Assembly (NCBI GenBank): GCA_030248225.1 | Contig: JASANE010010112.1 | Span: 62,001-126,000, forward strand | DNA length: 64,000 nt | From: Trileptium ribeirensis | Lineage: Eukaryota > Nematoda > Enoplea > Enoplida > Thoracostomopsidae | Reading direction: 5' to 3' | In this document: piece after piece, positions 33,730 through 48,100 of the stretch | Layout: each line of letters starts with the position of its first letter | Numbering within the stretch: the first letter of the stretch is position 1 | Notes under the pieces: model-generated | What the model saw: the letters and a program-made list of their open reading frames with translations, nothing else | Databases searched by the model: none | What the model was told of the DNA's origin: nothing | Translations under genes and position numbers: made by a program

Positions 33730-36300
33730 GAGAAAAATTGTTCCATTTTATGACCCAGCTTTCCACATTTATTGCATCTCGGCGGTGTTTGGTTCATTAA
33801 CATTTGCCCAGTGTTTGTTGGTTTGCAACTGGTGCTGGCATTGTTTGTTGTTGTTGCCAGTTCGTTTGAGGTTGCGATGGTTGTTGTGGTGCCTGCGTCG
33901 GGTATATCACTTGTGGTGTTGGCTGTTGTATTACCATCTGTTCATAATATGGTTGTATTGAATGAGGAGTATTCACATCCATCTGTGTTGGCATCATTGG
34001 TATTGCATTATCCATGGTTGTGCTATTTGTTGTTGTGGTTGCCTTAATCGTATCGGTTGAATATTCCACCGTTGTGGGCGCCATTGTATTTGTGGTCTTT
34101 TCGCCCTCGGTCTCATATTTGTTGATCAATGTTTGGTCGTGTTCTAATAGTTTGATTCGGTCGATTTGATTGTATCCTTGGATACTTTGGTCGTTGTTCG
34201 TTCGTGCCTTGTAATCCTTCGGTCATTTGTTGATCCAAACTTTCGACTGCCTCCGCTTTTTCTGGTAGTGTCATGAAAGTTTCTATTTTTGTTGCACATA
34301 AGCGATTTCGGATTTAGTTTTTTAATTCCGTTATCAGTGCTGACTTGAGAACTTTTTCGACAACTGATTCGGCACACCATTCGTAGTCAGTTTTCGTGCT
34401 GCGTATACACGTAATTCGTCTCAGAAATTTTTGAATGTTCTTGTTTGCCGCAGGCTTTGCAATTTATTCATTTGATTTGTCAGTGTTGTTAGCACGTCAA
34501 ATCGTTCTTTAAACTTTTTGATCGGCACGTTATAATTATGTAGCTCCTTGGCTTTTTCAAGTGTCACCACTGTTAAGTATTCTTGCGCTTTTCCTCGCAT
34601 TTTTGCTTTCAATACTCAAAGTTATTCTTGTTCGTCATCGATACCGGTCTTGAGCCAATGCTTTTTCGAACTCCATATGAAATATCTCTAAACTCGTTTC
34701 ACCTTTATACGGTTGTATGTTTCGCACTTCGTTCTTCATTTTGACCAAAACTGCTTGGTCAATCGTTTGTTGTGTTGAATTTGGTACTTGCGAATCTTTG
34801 GTTGTCACTTTGATCAACGCTTCGATTAATTGTTGGTTCATTGTCACTTGCTGTGGTTGTTGATACTGGTATACGTATGGTGTTGCTGTTGCTACTGGTA
34901 CTCCCGGATTGATCACCGAATTGTTTGTAATGAATGGAATTTGGTTGCGTTTTGGGGCTATCGGTGTTGTACCATTACATTGTATTTGGTTGTACATATT
35001 CGCCATTTGAGTTGTACCGCTATTTATTGTATATGATGTTTGCGTTTGGTTCCATGCATTCGTCGATTGGATTTCGCTAATTCGTTCTTTATTTGCGCCA
35101 TATCGTATTTGATTAGTATTGGGTTGCATTTGATGTATATTGCCTTGCATTAAATTTGTATTCCTTCGTTCTTTATTTATATCGACTTGATCATAGTTTG
35201 TACCACACTGTATTTGATTTGTATCAATTCATTCTTCATGTATACCGAATTGATCACGATTTATTTTATATTGGTCGTTGTTTGATTTAAATCGCGTTTG
35301 ATTTGTATTGAGTCGTTCTTTTTGTACGCCCCATTGATCGTTGTTTGCGTCAAATTGATCGCTATGTTCATTGTATTGCGCTTGGGTTATACCATATTCG
35401 TTTTGATATGTACCCGTTTGATCATACTTTATACCACATTGCTGTCGGTATACGTCCCGAGTTGGTTTTGACTTGTGCCAACTTGTATTTGGCTCGCACC
35501 GAGTCGAATTCTATTTGTATCATTTCGGGTTTGATTTGCGTCAGTTGTTTGTGATTCATATTCGGTTGTTGTTGTTGTTCTCGTGTTTGCTGGATTTCGA
35601 CCGTACTCCGTTCTATATTGGCTACTCTTTGATCAGCGATCGTAGTTGTTATTATTTGTCTTTGCTCCGGGTTATTATTACTCGGTGTTGTATATACTTG
35701 ACCCAAACTGAAGGGTTCGTGATATTCTGCCCTTTGTATTACGATTTTTTGTCGATAATCATTCTGTTCTTTTGATTGCTACTGTTCTTGTTGATTGTCA
35801 TGATTTTGTCGCACTACTGTTTTTTCGTCATCATCAGTAGTTTACGATTCCATCCTCGGTTGTGCCAATGAAATTTCTGGTTTATTTAGGTCCAGACTTT
35901 GGCATACTTGCTGTAATTTTTTCGATAAGGTCGCGTGTCTCGATATAAATATTAATTTTTTTTCGTTTTGTCGTTGTAGCGTTTGGATTTTTCCTTGATT
36001 TGTTTTTCTGGATCCACTATACTTACGAACAATTCTTTGATACTTGCTTCTTCTTGGATCGTATCGGTATGCGTTTCTTGCAAGCCTTCTTTGTTATTTT
36101 GTTGTTTGTTCCTTTTTGGTTCCGGTGTGTTTGGATAGAATTCCCGAAATATTTCTTCGAGTTCTTTTGTTGTATTTGAACTGTTTGACATATCTTGAAT
36201 CTTCTTATTTGCTGTTTGCTCCCAAATTACTAATGTGCTTTGGTTTGGTTGGCGGTCGTTTTTGCGCATATGCTCCTGGTGGCGTTCTTTGAAGTGACGT
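33730..36300 (-). pseudogene. Gag of the minus-strand retroelement, with heptad repeats and CCHC remnant
   Basis: A structural polyprotein in several broken frames. From the 5' side: an acidic/Lys-rich N-terminus (36269-35952, with IQEEASIKELF), a Gln-rich stretch (35706-35422), about 15 Asn-centred heptads (about 35395-35083), a matrix/capsid-like part (35150-34421, with MNKLQSLRQTRTF), a Gln/Asn/Pro-rich linker (34129-33797), and a zinc knuckle CNKCGKLGHKMEQF at 33780-33737 whose last Cys is Phe. The two plus-strand copies align along its whole length. Confidence 0.85.
35083..35395 (-). repeat. Matching heptad array in the minus-strand Gag
   Basis: About 15 units read without frameshift: GITQAQY, NEHSDQF, DANNDQW, GVQKERL, NTNQTRF, KSNNDQY, KINRDQF and so on to GANKERI. 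One unit has a stop. The register and consensus match the plus-strand array, so the repeat is an ancestral part of this Gag. Confidence 0.8.
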
Positions 36301-36339
36301 TTTTACTACTTTTTGAATTTAGCGCAGGCTTGCGTAAAT

Positions 36340-39260
36340 CGTCCTGATTATGGGATTTAATAATTGCTACTACAATGTAAATAATTTTATTTTGGCCTGT
36401 GAATTATTTCGGACTGGGTTAATTTTAATTTTTGACATACTGACCCATTTTGTTTTATTACTATTGTTTTCCGCTTTTACACGACATCGTGTTCAGCATG
36501 TTATTTTACCTTGTTTTGATAGGGTAGCGGTTGGAAGGTAAATTTTATTATGACAGCTATCGGAGTTAAAGGTAGTAGGGGATTCGTCACTCGAGAGATG
36601 TGGTATTCGTACGCGAGGCAGTAGTATGTCGGTGGAAAATTGTGCTAGGTTCTTTTCTTGGCGCGCGTCTTATCTCTCGATGCCTTTACTCAATTTGCAC
36701 TACGCCGTGGCTACTGCGGTTTGCTCCATTGAGAATTCCAACAAAAAACCCAATAAAGTCGATATTAGAATGTTTATTCAAAAGTTAGCAACACGCACAC
36801 GGCATATTAATTCAAAGAATCGCAGCTTATATTGGCAATGGTTGTTATTGACCACGCTTGAGATCCGCGCCTCCTATTCACCTAGTTTCCAATATTTTAT
36901 TCACTCTTCTTCCCTACACTCTCGATAAATTTGCTACTTATCAAGCCTTGCTTTTTATTACTCAACTCAAGTTCTGAGCGCACTATTATTCTAAATACGT
37001 AGTTATCTGGTAATTTAGCGTTAGGTTAGGTATTAAGTACTCTTGGGAGGTTCGTGCGTAGCCTTCCGGATGACTAGACCCGTACGTTTATTTAAATACC
37101 TTAACCTCGGCCTTAGAGTTACGCTTATAATTTCCTTAAAGCCAACAGTATCCAGACGGCTTGATGAAGGATTCTGATAAGCTATTGTTTTCTTTTGTAG
37201 GTTTGTACGAAGCCTTCCGGACGGCTAGACCCGCACATTTATTTAAGTACCTTATCCTAAGATCTTAGATTTATGCTAATTACGTGCCGTTATTTTAACG
37301 TTCCCGCTTCCGGACGGCTAGCCAGGCCCGAACTATAACTATCGGGTAGTTGGCAGCTACTCTATAGTTCCCAATTAATTACTTTGTCTCCCACGTCACG
37401 AACTCAATTAGGGAATGCTCACGTATTTTCATCCACGAGGTATTTCTCAGTTGCGGTATTTTACTTTGGCACTCTAAGGGGAAGGCCGTTATTGTTTATG
37501 GTTACGCTCGTGCTCGCTTGATCTTTTATAAGGGGAAATTAGTAGGAATAATATAAATTATTACGAGAATAAGGTACCTATATGTATCATTGCTTTGCGA
37601 CTCATCGTTAACTTCTATGGAACAAGGATCAACCAATTTAGATCCACATAAGTAATTCACAACTTCACTTGGATTTAAGCATCTATGCCAGGTACTCGCT
37701 TGCCAAACTCATAACCTGTACGCAGAACCATAAAGAACCAATGCGTAAGCGAGTAAATCGTAAACAGACCAAGAAAACCGCTGTTATTAGTATAAACGTA
37801 CCAAAACCACGTCACGTATTAGCTAGCTAAGCATACACTAATAGGACATAATCAAAACAAAACCAGAAAATAACTCGTCGAAGTTGCTCTGAATCGTATA
37901 GGCAGGAAGTCGTAACACATATTCGTAAAACCGACAATTACAGCTTAGACCTGTTAATTAGCGTAAGCAGAAGCTCCTCTGACTCGATGAAGTCTGGAAC
38001 AAGACTGAATAAAGAAAAGAAAAAGACGCTAACAAGCCAAAATACTGCTAATTACGCAAACACGCATTTAAAGGAAAATTAAACAACAAACCCAAAAACA
38101 AGAAGAAAAGATAATCCAATGGGAGGGAGGGACATAAAAAGGGATTTTGTGACCAGCCCGAGGTTTTCAGTAAATTTTAAGGATTTTGGGCTATTTCGAA
38201 CTGGAAACCCCCTGGTAGCCTGGTAAACCCCTAACAATAATCAAAACATCAGTGCCGCGATGCTTATACTAGTATAGTCACACCAAGGCATTAGTTAAGT
38301 CAACTCGTGGAAAAACAAATTAAAAAACAAATAATGCAAAACATTGTTAAGCACTATTCTCAAGCTAGTACGGTTACGTCCTTCACAGCAAAACGAGACT
38401 ACCTGAAATTCAAACCCAAAGGCTATCAACATAGGTTAGCTAGGCTGAAAAACAAACGTAAAATGTGTAACTTAGGTAAGTTTAGGATAAAGTTTAACGA
38501 GAACTGTTAGGATACGCTTTTAAGAGACCATTAAATAGGAGAAAGAATAAAACCCCTTATTTTAAGGGTTTTTGGACCCCGGTAGCCTAGCAGTACCCCG
38601 ACGTGAAACAAAAATGTTATTTAGCTTTGGTTTTATGGGGGTAGGGGTTGGTAGGGGATTTTTCCTTAGGTCGGCTATCGGAATTAAAAAAGGGGACGGC
38701 ATTCGTCACAGAAGGATTGTGCGGTTCGAGATGTGGCCAGTAGAATTCCGGTGGGACGCTTGTTGCGGCGCGCGTCTTTCTTTTCATGAACGGTACTAGT
38801 GCCTTATATTTTACGTTGCGGCGTGATCCTTGCTCGGCTCTATTGCTCAAGTTCCAGATAGACGGTCAACAGACACGAATAGTAAATGTTTATTACAAAG
38901 GATAACATATTAGGCACGGAGACACCGTTGACCACTTTAGACACTCTTTTGATACTATAACCGACTACGTACTTTCGTCAGAGCTCGTTTTGAAAAGCTT
39001 TGGTACCCTTCTCTCGTACCGTATTTTTGCTCACTCCAACTTCACACTAGTTTTCCAATACAGTTATTCGAGCTCTCGTTACCAAAACGGTGGTACTTTC
39101 TTACCAAACTGTTTTTAGCTTATGCTAGTGCTTCACCGGACTTTATTGCACAGTCTGACTTCCTCTAAAGCACAGTCTGACTCGTATCCTTCATACACTT
39201 CTGCCACTGGTTGCGATAATTTTGACGACCACTATCTATAACTTTGGTTCTTAAAGTTAT
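36340..39260 (-). repeat. Compound LTR-like leader upstream of the minus-strand Gag
   Basis: Reading on the minus strand, two similar modules are in series. Each ends with a block containing CTGGCCACA or its decayed form, then a GTGACGAAT primer-site-like motif (near 38710 and near 36590). The distal module has two GTCAGACTGTGC boxes (about 39190-39145), an AATAAA-type signal, GAGCCGAGCAAGGATCACGC and GCGCGCCGCAACAAGC. The same modules in the same order occur on the plus strand at 56745-58975. Exact LTR boundaries cannot be set by eye. Confidence 0.65.
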
Positions 39261-40718
39261 TTAAAGCTAACAAGTATTGAGTTATCACCGCTGTTTAAGA
39301 GTTTTACTTGAGCGATAGTGGTTCCAATTTAGGTTACTTGTTACTTTATTAAAGCCCTTGTGGGCTGACACAATGACACCGGACGGTAGCCACTATGCGA
39401 TTATCTGAGTACCTGGACTTAGATCTAAGATTTACTCTAGTAGTGGCAGTTAGTTAAAAATTACTAAAGATGTACAGCAGCGGTCGACCACTGTGCGGTT
39501 GAAGTTTCTCACTTGATACGTCCTACCGGACGGGGATTCGTATAGAGAGATTCCTGCCCGATGGACACGGCTCCAGAAACAATCGCAATCGGAAACTACG
39601 GTGGTTCGAGGAGGTAGTCGAATCCTCGCCCCTTACTCACCCGGTCTTCTCAAGAATAGTACTACTGATACTAGGGTCCGGACGGTTGCGGCAAGGCACT
39701 AGTAGTACTACTAATTCTAAACCCACCTTCACTCTCGCCCTGGAAGATTTCTCACTCGACAGGGGGGCGAAATTAGGTAAGCTATTACTAACTCTAGTAC
39801 TTCCTATTATCCACCGCTCTTACTAAGCCTTATCGCCACTTACTCACCGTTTTTCTTGGGAAATTATTATTAAGTAAACAATACTTGGTTAAAGATACTT
39901 ATGAGTATTGTCAATCACAGCCATCCTAGATGCATTCGCGACTCGTTGCACTCCAAACCTTAAAGTCCACTCCAATTCCGAGGATTCTTTACGCTCGAAT
40001 TTAAAGTCAGTTACGTGAAGAACTATCAGCAAGGAAACCCGAGTATAGGCGTTTCCTGATTTAAATTTGCTCGTCCACTGAGCTAAGGGCCGAGTGTAGG
40101 CACCTTTCCAGTTGTGCAGTTACCGCACTATCATCAGACAAGAGGTCTACTCTCATTCAACATACGCAAGATTTCTACCAACACACAAAGGCGTGATAAA
40201 ACAGAAATCGAAAACAATGCTATAGCTAGGTAACTAATTGACTAAACAATAAAACAATAAATTCCACGTAATGCTCAACTCGTCCAGAAGCATGTACTGC
40301 ATTCGCCGTGATGTAGACCAAGACTAACTAAAATGAAAAATTGAAGGTAAACTTACACATAACTAATAACTAAAACTAATAGAAAATTTAACTTAGCTCC
40401 ACTTAAAAAACCTAGCTAACACAATAGCTATGTAATTACATGTTTATAAAATATGATTTATTAACTAAAATACTGTTAAAATTTACATTCTATATAAACA
40501 TTTTTTGGGTTTTAAGGTTATAACTTTTAATTTGATTAATAAGTTATCTTTTCTCATTCTAAATTCTAAACTAAAACTCATTCTAAATTTTGTTTATGTT
40601 TGTACTTCAAGGTTCATCTACTTACAAACAAAATAGTTTTTCGTTTTAATTTATTTTAAACAACCTTAAACTCTACAATTTTCTCTAATTTCAATATCTT
40701 TATACATACTTTCTCACC
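39261..40718. other. No recognised gene; possibly the 5' end of the retroelement leader
   Basis: No ORF longer than about 60 codons and no family motif. The part up to about 40200 has the same base composition as the adjacent leader and may belong to it. 40200-40718 is very AT-rich and runs up to the TTAA that flanks the piggyBac element. Confidence 0.35.
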
Positions 40719-41009
40719 TTAACCCTTTAAGTGATCATGACGTACCAGTTAATTCATTGTAACTTTGGCTAAACGTCGTACGTCATGCAATGATGTATTT
40801 TGTAGCACAGCCAATTTAGAAATAGCGATGTTTATGAACTGCAAATTGGGCTACTGCTCTAGCAATGACGTTCCATGTACGTCATAGACCAGTTTACCGA
40901 CCATTTGGTCATGAACTGCAATACAACCTGTAATACATACCTTCAAAACAATTTTTTAAACATGAAATTCCAGTCATGTTCCCAATGTCATCCATCGTAA
41001 TAGTTGTTC

Positions 41010-42100
41010 TTACATTTTGCAGTAAAGTTACCCTTTCCTGTGGTATGTTCTGAAACAGTTTTCAAAACAGAGCCCGGGTTGCCCAGGACAATCTGGACAG
41101 CAATACCGAGTGTCTTTCCGAACTTCGTTCTGATAGCAAACTCGGCTTCGCTTTTGCTTGCTCCGTTTGGTATCTCCACCTGGTATCAAGTGAATTGTAT
41201 GCATTTCCGCTGAATACGTGGAGGGTCCGGGGCGAAATGCAGGATCGGTAGCAGATTTTCGGTGAACAACGGGAACGAACGTTGCAGGCAAACGAAATTA
41301 CGGCCCATAAAGTGAAACGATAACGGAGTGCCTGAATTCCATAAGAAGCATCGCCTTTTTTTCGTCGCCATTCGTTTTTGCACCAATAACGGTAAAATAG
41401 CCAAGTATTTGAGACCGTTAGGTCGAGCAAGTGGCAGAAGAACTTCACATGTCACCTTCGTGATTTTCTTGAACATGCAGCATAAGAAATGAACTGATAT
41501 CCTCTGTCCACGCCGCTCATATTCTCGGTATAGTTTTGAACACATTGTGGTTTACTAACAACCCTCCCTCTTCGCGTTCGCACATCCACCATTTCGTTGT
41601 TGTGTTTGTTGTTAGCGTAATAACTTCTCGCCTGTCCTTCCATTGGCAGAGTGCGATATTTTCCTTGTGCCGCCAGATGACATTTCCGGACTTCAATTTT
41701 CCTTTAGCGATAATTTTCCGCAAATTTTTCCGATTTTGACGAATGATACCGACCAAATGTGTTTTGTGCTCAAGCAAATCATTGGACAACGTGACGCTAG
41801 TGTAACAATTTTCTGTGTACACAGTATGTCCTTTGCGAAGGCAATTACACTTTTCGAGAAGCTTTTTTTACTATTTTTTCTGAACGTCCAACACCGGAAA
41901 GTTCATCCTGCCTGGAAGAGAACTACCAAGGAAACAAGCAAGGCCATCTGGTTGCGAAATTTCATAAAGCTTCAGCCCGTGTTCGTGTCTTTTCCCTTTA
42001 ACCTATTGCCTGAAAAATACCTTTCCTCGGAAGCCACAAATAGATTCATCAATGGAAAGCAATTCAGATGGCTGCCGTGTTTGCGCCATAATGGATGAGT
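41010..42100 (-). pseudogene. piggyBac transposase, catalytic and C-terminal half
   Basis: It resumes with ELLSIDESICGFRGKV (first catalytic Asp), then KGKRHEHGLKLYEISQPDG. Further on come VYTENCYTSVTLSNDLLEHK, KTHLVGIIRQNRKN, WKDRREVITLTT, QNYTENMSGVD and KFFCHLLDLTVSN. The Cys-rich C-terminal domain ends it (CPDCPGQPGLCFENCFRTYH, about 41160-41030). The second catalytic Asp, normally in Y-T/D-D-N-F-Y, is Glu here. Several stops and frameshifts show it is dead. Confidence 0.92.
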
Positions 42101-45100
42101 AAACTTAAGCTGCGCCGCTAACCATCCTCTTTTGACATCATGTACAAACTGGTGTTAGGGGACAAACTAATAGTTGCAATAGCCTAACGCTATTTCCTAA
42201 CTTTTCCGTTCTGCGAACGTTTCGAATATAATTACAAAAACGTTTAAGTTACGTTAGCTAACACAATGCACCTTTTTACACTTTCACCTTCACTGCGTTC
42301 CGAAACGCTAAATTAGGCTACTTGTATTTTGAAATTTTTTGTTATGCTAACACAATTTTTGATACTCTTAATAGTCTCATTGGTTCGCGAACAGTGTTAT
42401 GATGTATACAATCCTATAAATTTTGTGTGCGAACATACCGAGCTTTCTTATGCAAAAAATGTTCGCGAACGTACAGTACTGTCGAGATCAAGCTATTCGC
42501 GAACACACATATATGTCGTAACACGTCTGGTTTGTGTTCGCGAACATATAGCACCTGTTCACTAATATATCAAAATTGCGTTTGGAGATTCAAATAGGAA
42601 ACTTGTATACCGTAATTTTTCATTATGCTAACTCAACGGTGATTTTCAAAACAATGTGTTTAGTTCGCGAACCATACGTGTAATGTGTTGCTTTTATGAC
42701 TGATCTTAAAGTAAAATATGGTGTGCTAACAAAACAAAATTCTTAAAACGGTTCGCAAACACATAAATTTCACTTGCGTTTCACTTTCACTTTTACTTTC
42801 CGTGGGATCAAACAGTATTTTAGATACGCGCTTATTGTTCGCGCACGCATGGCTGTATTTAAATTGGGTATAAAGATATATGCCTGGGGTGTTGGTCAAA
42901 GTGGATATGTTGGTCGATCCCCAAGATATGTAGCAAGTTGGTCATGCTATTTGTATATATAAATTCATAGTAACCAGCATGCACATAACCGTACAAGGGA
43001 AGCTAGATGACTATGTCCCGTGGACCCGCCCAATTTTTTCGACCGCACTTAACCCTGTACCACCTCCCTGCCAACCCGAGATTTTTTCGCGTTTACGCCC
43101 TTAGTAGAAACAAATATTTAGGCAGCATCATCACAGCACGCTGCTTGATAAAATTCGAAAACTATGTCACACCGCGATTACCACTTTCAGCAGTCTATGT
43201 AAGTGTGTGTACCAAGTACATTTAAAGCTTGATTATAAAAATTTACGTACAAAAAATATAAAATTTGTAGTGTTTTGTTTGTTCCATCACACTAATTTAA
43301 AATACTATTTACAGATTTCTGTACATTTACATACTAATATAACTTAGTTTGGTATTAGTATTCATCTTAGTAACTAACACTCATCGAATTCCCATAACCT
43401 TACATAAAACAGAGTTATAAAAATAGATAAAACCGCATATATACATTTCTAGAGGAGAATACAGCATCTTCTAATGGGGTGTCTCAATGTATGTACAAAT
43501 CGTGATTTAGAACAAAAGGACTTCCAGACAAGTTAGTCAATATATACAAATACATACTTATGTACACTGGTAGATGCAGAAATTTTTGACGGAGGGAGGG
43601 GATCTCGGACCTCAACCGGCCATTGATCAGTAAACATTGTTATATTTTTAATTTTTTGATGTTATATTTTTAATTTTTATAATTTTTTGATAACTCGATT
43701 TATAACTATTATAAAGGGCCTAATCCTCCCACCACCACCACTAGTGCCTATGTATGCGTATACAGTATTGATATAAAATACATACTTTAATATTTATTTA
43801 ATTGTTACAATAAACACAAGCGTGTTTGAAAAAATAGTTCTGGGTGGTTGAATCAAATAAAAAAAGTATTAAGATGCCATACATGTCACGAGTAAATTTT
43901 ATCGCTCCCAGAATGGCTGTAAAACAGGTAGTTCATTGTGTTTTCAGCAAGTATACATCATAGTGTCTAAGGTTCGTCGATTCACGGTGAAGATGCTCTC
44001 TGAGTCGGAGGAGACGTGGCGCGGAGCGTAGGCAGTGATGTAAAAAGCAAGCTAGCTGGACTGGAGCTAGCTGGGACACAGTTTAACCACTTGTAGGTAC
44101 ACATAGCTTTTCTGTCATCCTCCACATGACGGACACATAACAACAGAGAAACACGGTCCTCATGTCTTTGGCTACGCCCATGGAGGTAGCCATATGATAT
44201 ATATAATTACTTTAACCTTGTCCCAAGAGGATGATTCGGTTCCTTCTCAGATATGCATATATATTAATATTTACATATACCTATATTTCAAAAAATAATA
44301 CTGAACGGTACATACATCTAATTTTCAATAGCCAACATGCAAGTATTTTGTATCGTCTAGTATTATTTCTTCAAATATAGTTATATATAAATATTATATA
44401 TCTAACATGCTCATATGGGTACGGAGTTACCCACCTGAGGCGTCTGAACCCCCTAGCGGTGTGACGCCGCACCAACCCACCATTCCGCCTCCGGTAAACC
44501 GGCTAACGCATACATGCTGGCGCGGCGAGGTCTGAGAGGGGGTACTCAGGCTGGGCGGGGGAGGTCACCTGAGGATAGGTCCTCTGAGCCGTGGTGCTGT
44601 TCAAAAATTGATGATTTACCGCTCGCTTCATTTCAAATATAATAGTATAGTATATTTGGACTGTGTCCATAATTAGTAGTCCACGTTCAGTGGTATGAGT
44701 AAGAATACACCATTCAATTTTTGGCTAGACTAATATTTGATATAAATACGACTTTCTTACTGAATTTACTGGATGTCATATGGATTTATAATTACTTCTG
44801 TTGGACGAAAATATAGCTACAGCAGTTGTAGTTATCGACCTGTACAATTTATGCATGGATGTGTAGTTATATATTATATTAATTTTTTGGCGATTGTGCG
44901 TATTATTAATTGCATAATGCTTGTGTATAATAATACATATATATAATTTATTCTCCAATTATTCAACAGATTACTGTGCTTGATTTTGTTACCGAACAAA
45001 GGTTTCCAACTTCTGGAACTAATGCAAACAAGGAAGTAGATGTGAAAGGACGGTATACCAATTTAAAAGTAACACCAGGCCATTAGGGGCGCTGCAACGT

Positions 45101-48100
45101 AAGAGCGGGGGACCGACCCTTCCTCCCAGTCCCCGCGATTCTCGTAGCGCCACCATCAGTTTTGAGCGCTGAGTAATGAACAATTATTTTTGAGAGACTA
45201 CACTGGCCACACATTCCGTTTTGTGGGTAGAAACAGATACCCCAAAGCACAGCAAGTTGATCCCAACCATGAGCAGATGTGATTTGAACGTTGGTGCTGT
45301 ACGACCATCCCCCATCACAAAGCAGAAATAGGGTTGAGATTATCTTGTGGCTGTTCCTGAACATTACGTTTGAGGGTATTACTTAAGTTTACCGAAGCAG
45401 TTTCGTTTAAAATATTTTAGCATAAGCTTCTACAATATATGCGCCCCCACCGCAGTTTATTAGAAGTGTATAATGTATACTCTGAAATGAAGTCGAGTAC
45501 GTTTGCAAACTCTGTATTCGAACAATCCTTGTTTGCGAGCTGCCATTCGCGCAGTACATATATTGACGTTCGCGAACACCTTCTGGCGAGGCTTCTTAGC
45601 TGCCACTTTATGGGATAAAATTATTGATCGCAAATATATGCAAATCAACCTATCACGAAGCAGTGCAACATGACATAAGTGTATAATTGGAGGGGGGTAT
45701 GCATTCCCCAAGAATTAGGTAACTTGAGATCAAACCCCTTTGAATAGCATCCTTGGTCAAATCTCAATTTCGCATAGCCCTGACTTTTCCAAAAGTTCCC
45801 GCATCCCCCAAAAATTTCGCAATACAATATTACGTAAGTAAAACTAAAATATATTCCGGTATTCTAATTTATGAATATACGTATTTACGGCCATAAATAT
45901 AATACAATCCCTATTCATATTTTAAAAACAAATATATATAACGAATTATGTTTAAAAAAGTGGTCATACAACAGTAAAAATTGGCGACAGAGACAAAAAA
46001 TGTATGTTTACAAGGCGATCATATGTTTATGTTAAAGATGATGATGGGTGGTCCAGAGTGCTGGTGAGGTCAGGCTGAGCTATATACGCCTGCAGGTCGC
46101 CTGGGCGGTCGGGTCTAGTAGAGGTGAAGTTTAAATTCTTGAAGTTGCATCGATATGTTTTAAAACGCAGTTCTTGAATGGCCTAAACTAGTATCATTTA
46201 ATGTGTTTTATTAGTAATTTGTTAATGCTAGTGATGCGATGCTATTCTTTTTCCTAATTAATTCTTGTATTGAGCATATGAGTTGTGTACTATTCGAGCA
46301 CCGATAGACACTGATACATGATGATGTATACATCTAAGGTTTTGTGCACATGACACGCAATTTCCTAGCTCTGTTAGGCATAACAAGATGTTCGATCTGT
46401 GTCGAATTACATTTGGGACTTCATGATGTCATATTTGGGACAGTTGAGCTCATTAAGTAATTCGCAGCCTCCTTGCATACATTATGCGGCAAACACTGCG
46501 GTATATTTTTGTGGCCGCAAAGATGGTCAGAATTTTCGAGCTTCCGAAATTTTTGGATTTCGTGTAATGTACTCTTCTTTATTCTTCAATCGTAATGAAA
46601 AATTATTCATGAATATGACATGAACGGTTTTAGCATTGTTTTTCTATACGTATTTAGATGAAAGGCCTGTGTCTTGAGAAACATTGCTATACGATAGCAA
46701 AAAAATTCTGTCATCTAGTATTAGATGCTAATCATGTATGGTTTGATGAGTAACCAGGGGTAGCGCCCCACAGTTTGGCTCGGTGCTCCCCCAGTTCGAA
46801 TTTACAGCTAACTTGTGCCCCTTCAAAAAGCGGTGGTGCCCCTCCAGTTCGGATTTTGTGCACCTCCGGAAAGCCTTGGTGCCCCCAGTTTGGATTTTCT
46901 GGCTACGCCTCTGAGCTCCAACATAGGTGCCCAAATACCGTCGGCCTCTACATACATGTAAGTTACATGACAGATAAATGCTGAGCTTAACGCTGTAATG
47001 TCATATTATCTACTTTACAAGCCTAAACCTTGAACAGTAACCATTAAAACCACCACATGACAGTGACGTTGGAGACTTACATGAAGATGATTATTTACCA
47101 GTCATTCAGTACAAATTGTTCTTCCAAATCTACCGTAATCAATCATTGTTGCTCACCGTGTCCAAACCAAAATGATCTTATAGCGTTTCGTGCATCGTGC
47201 ATGCATAAAATAGCGTGAAATTGTTTTATAGGTCGGTATCCGGTGAATATTGCTTGCAATCCTCAAATTTTTTCTGTGTAAGTACGAATGATTTCGACCC
47301 ATCCGTCCTATTTATGGTCTCCTGGGATTAGGCGTTGCCAGCGATGGCATTTATAAGCCCTGGCAGTTGCACTACTGTGACCGGTGAATATTGCTTGCTC
47401 TTCCCGATTTTTGTTCTGTGAAAGCTCGCGAATGCATTCGATCCATCCGTCCTATTTTACTATCTCCTGGAATTAGACGTAGTTAAAACAGCATTTATGA
47501 GCCCTGATAGTGACACTACGGTGTTTGGTGAATATTGCTTGCTTTCCCCGATTTTTATTTTGTGGAAGCACGCGAATGCATTCGACCCATCCGTCCTATT
47601 TTGCTATCTCCTGGAATTAGACGTAGCATTTATGAGCCCTAGTAGTGACACTACGGTGTTGGGTGAATATTGCTTGCTCTTCCCCATTTTTATTTTGTAG
47701 AAGCACGCGAATGCATTCGATCCATCCGTCCTATTTTACTAGCTCTTGGAATTAGGCGTAGTCTGGGCTACGGCTCCAGATGCAGTGTAAACACTATATA
47801 TCATAGGTGTTCATGGTTTGGGTAGAAGTTTCTACGAGAGTTGGACACACCTTCTTCTAAGCTATATTCATACTCCCTGAGGCGAGTTAACATATATAGT
47901 AAAGTGTTCGCGAACGCTTGAGGAAAGTTTATCAAAATTTTATACTTTCTGTTCGAGAACATTCACATGATGTAAGAGGATGACAGTTCGCGAGCTATAT
48001 ATATATTAGGATTTCTTATACATAAACTGTTTTATGTGGATTTCTATCCCTTGTTTATCACCAGTGTGTTCACACATGATATGAAGGACGTTAACGAACA

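Noticed and set aside
31000..36300. Many plus-strand hydrophobic open stretches resembling membrane proteins
   Set aside because: They are antisense to the minus-strand Gag-Pol; Phe/Leu/Tyr runs arise from Lys/Glu/Gln codons on the other strand.
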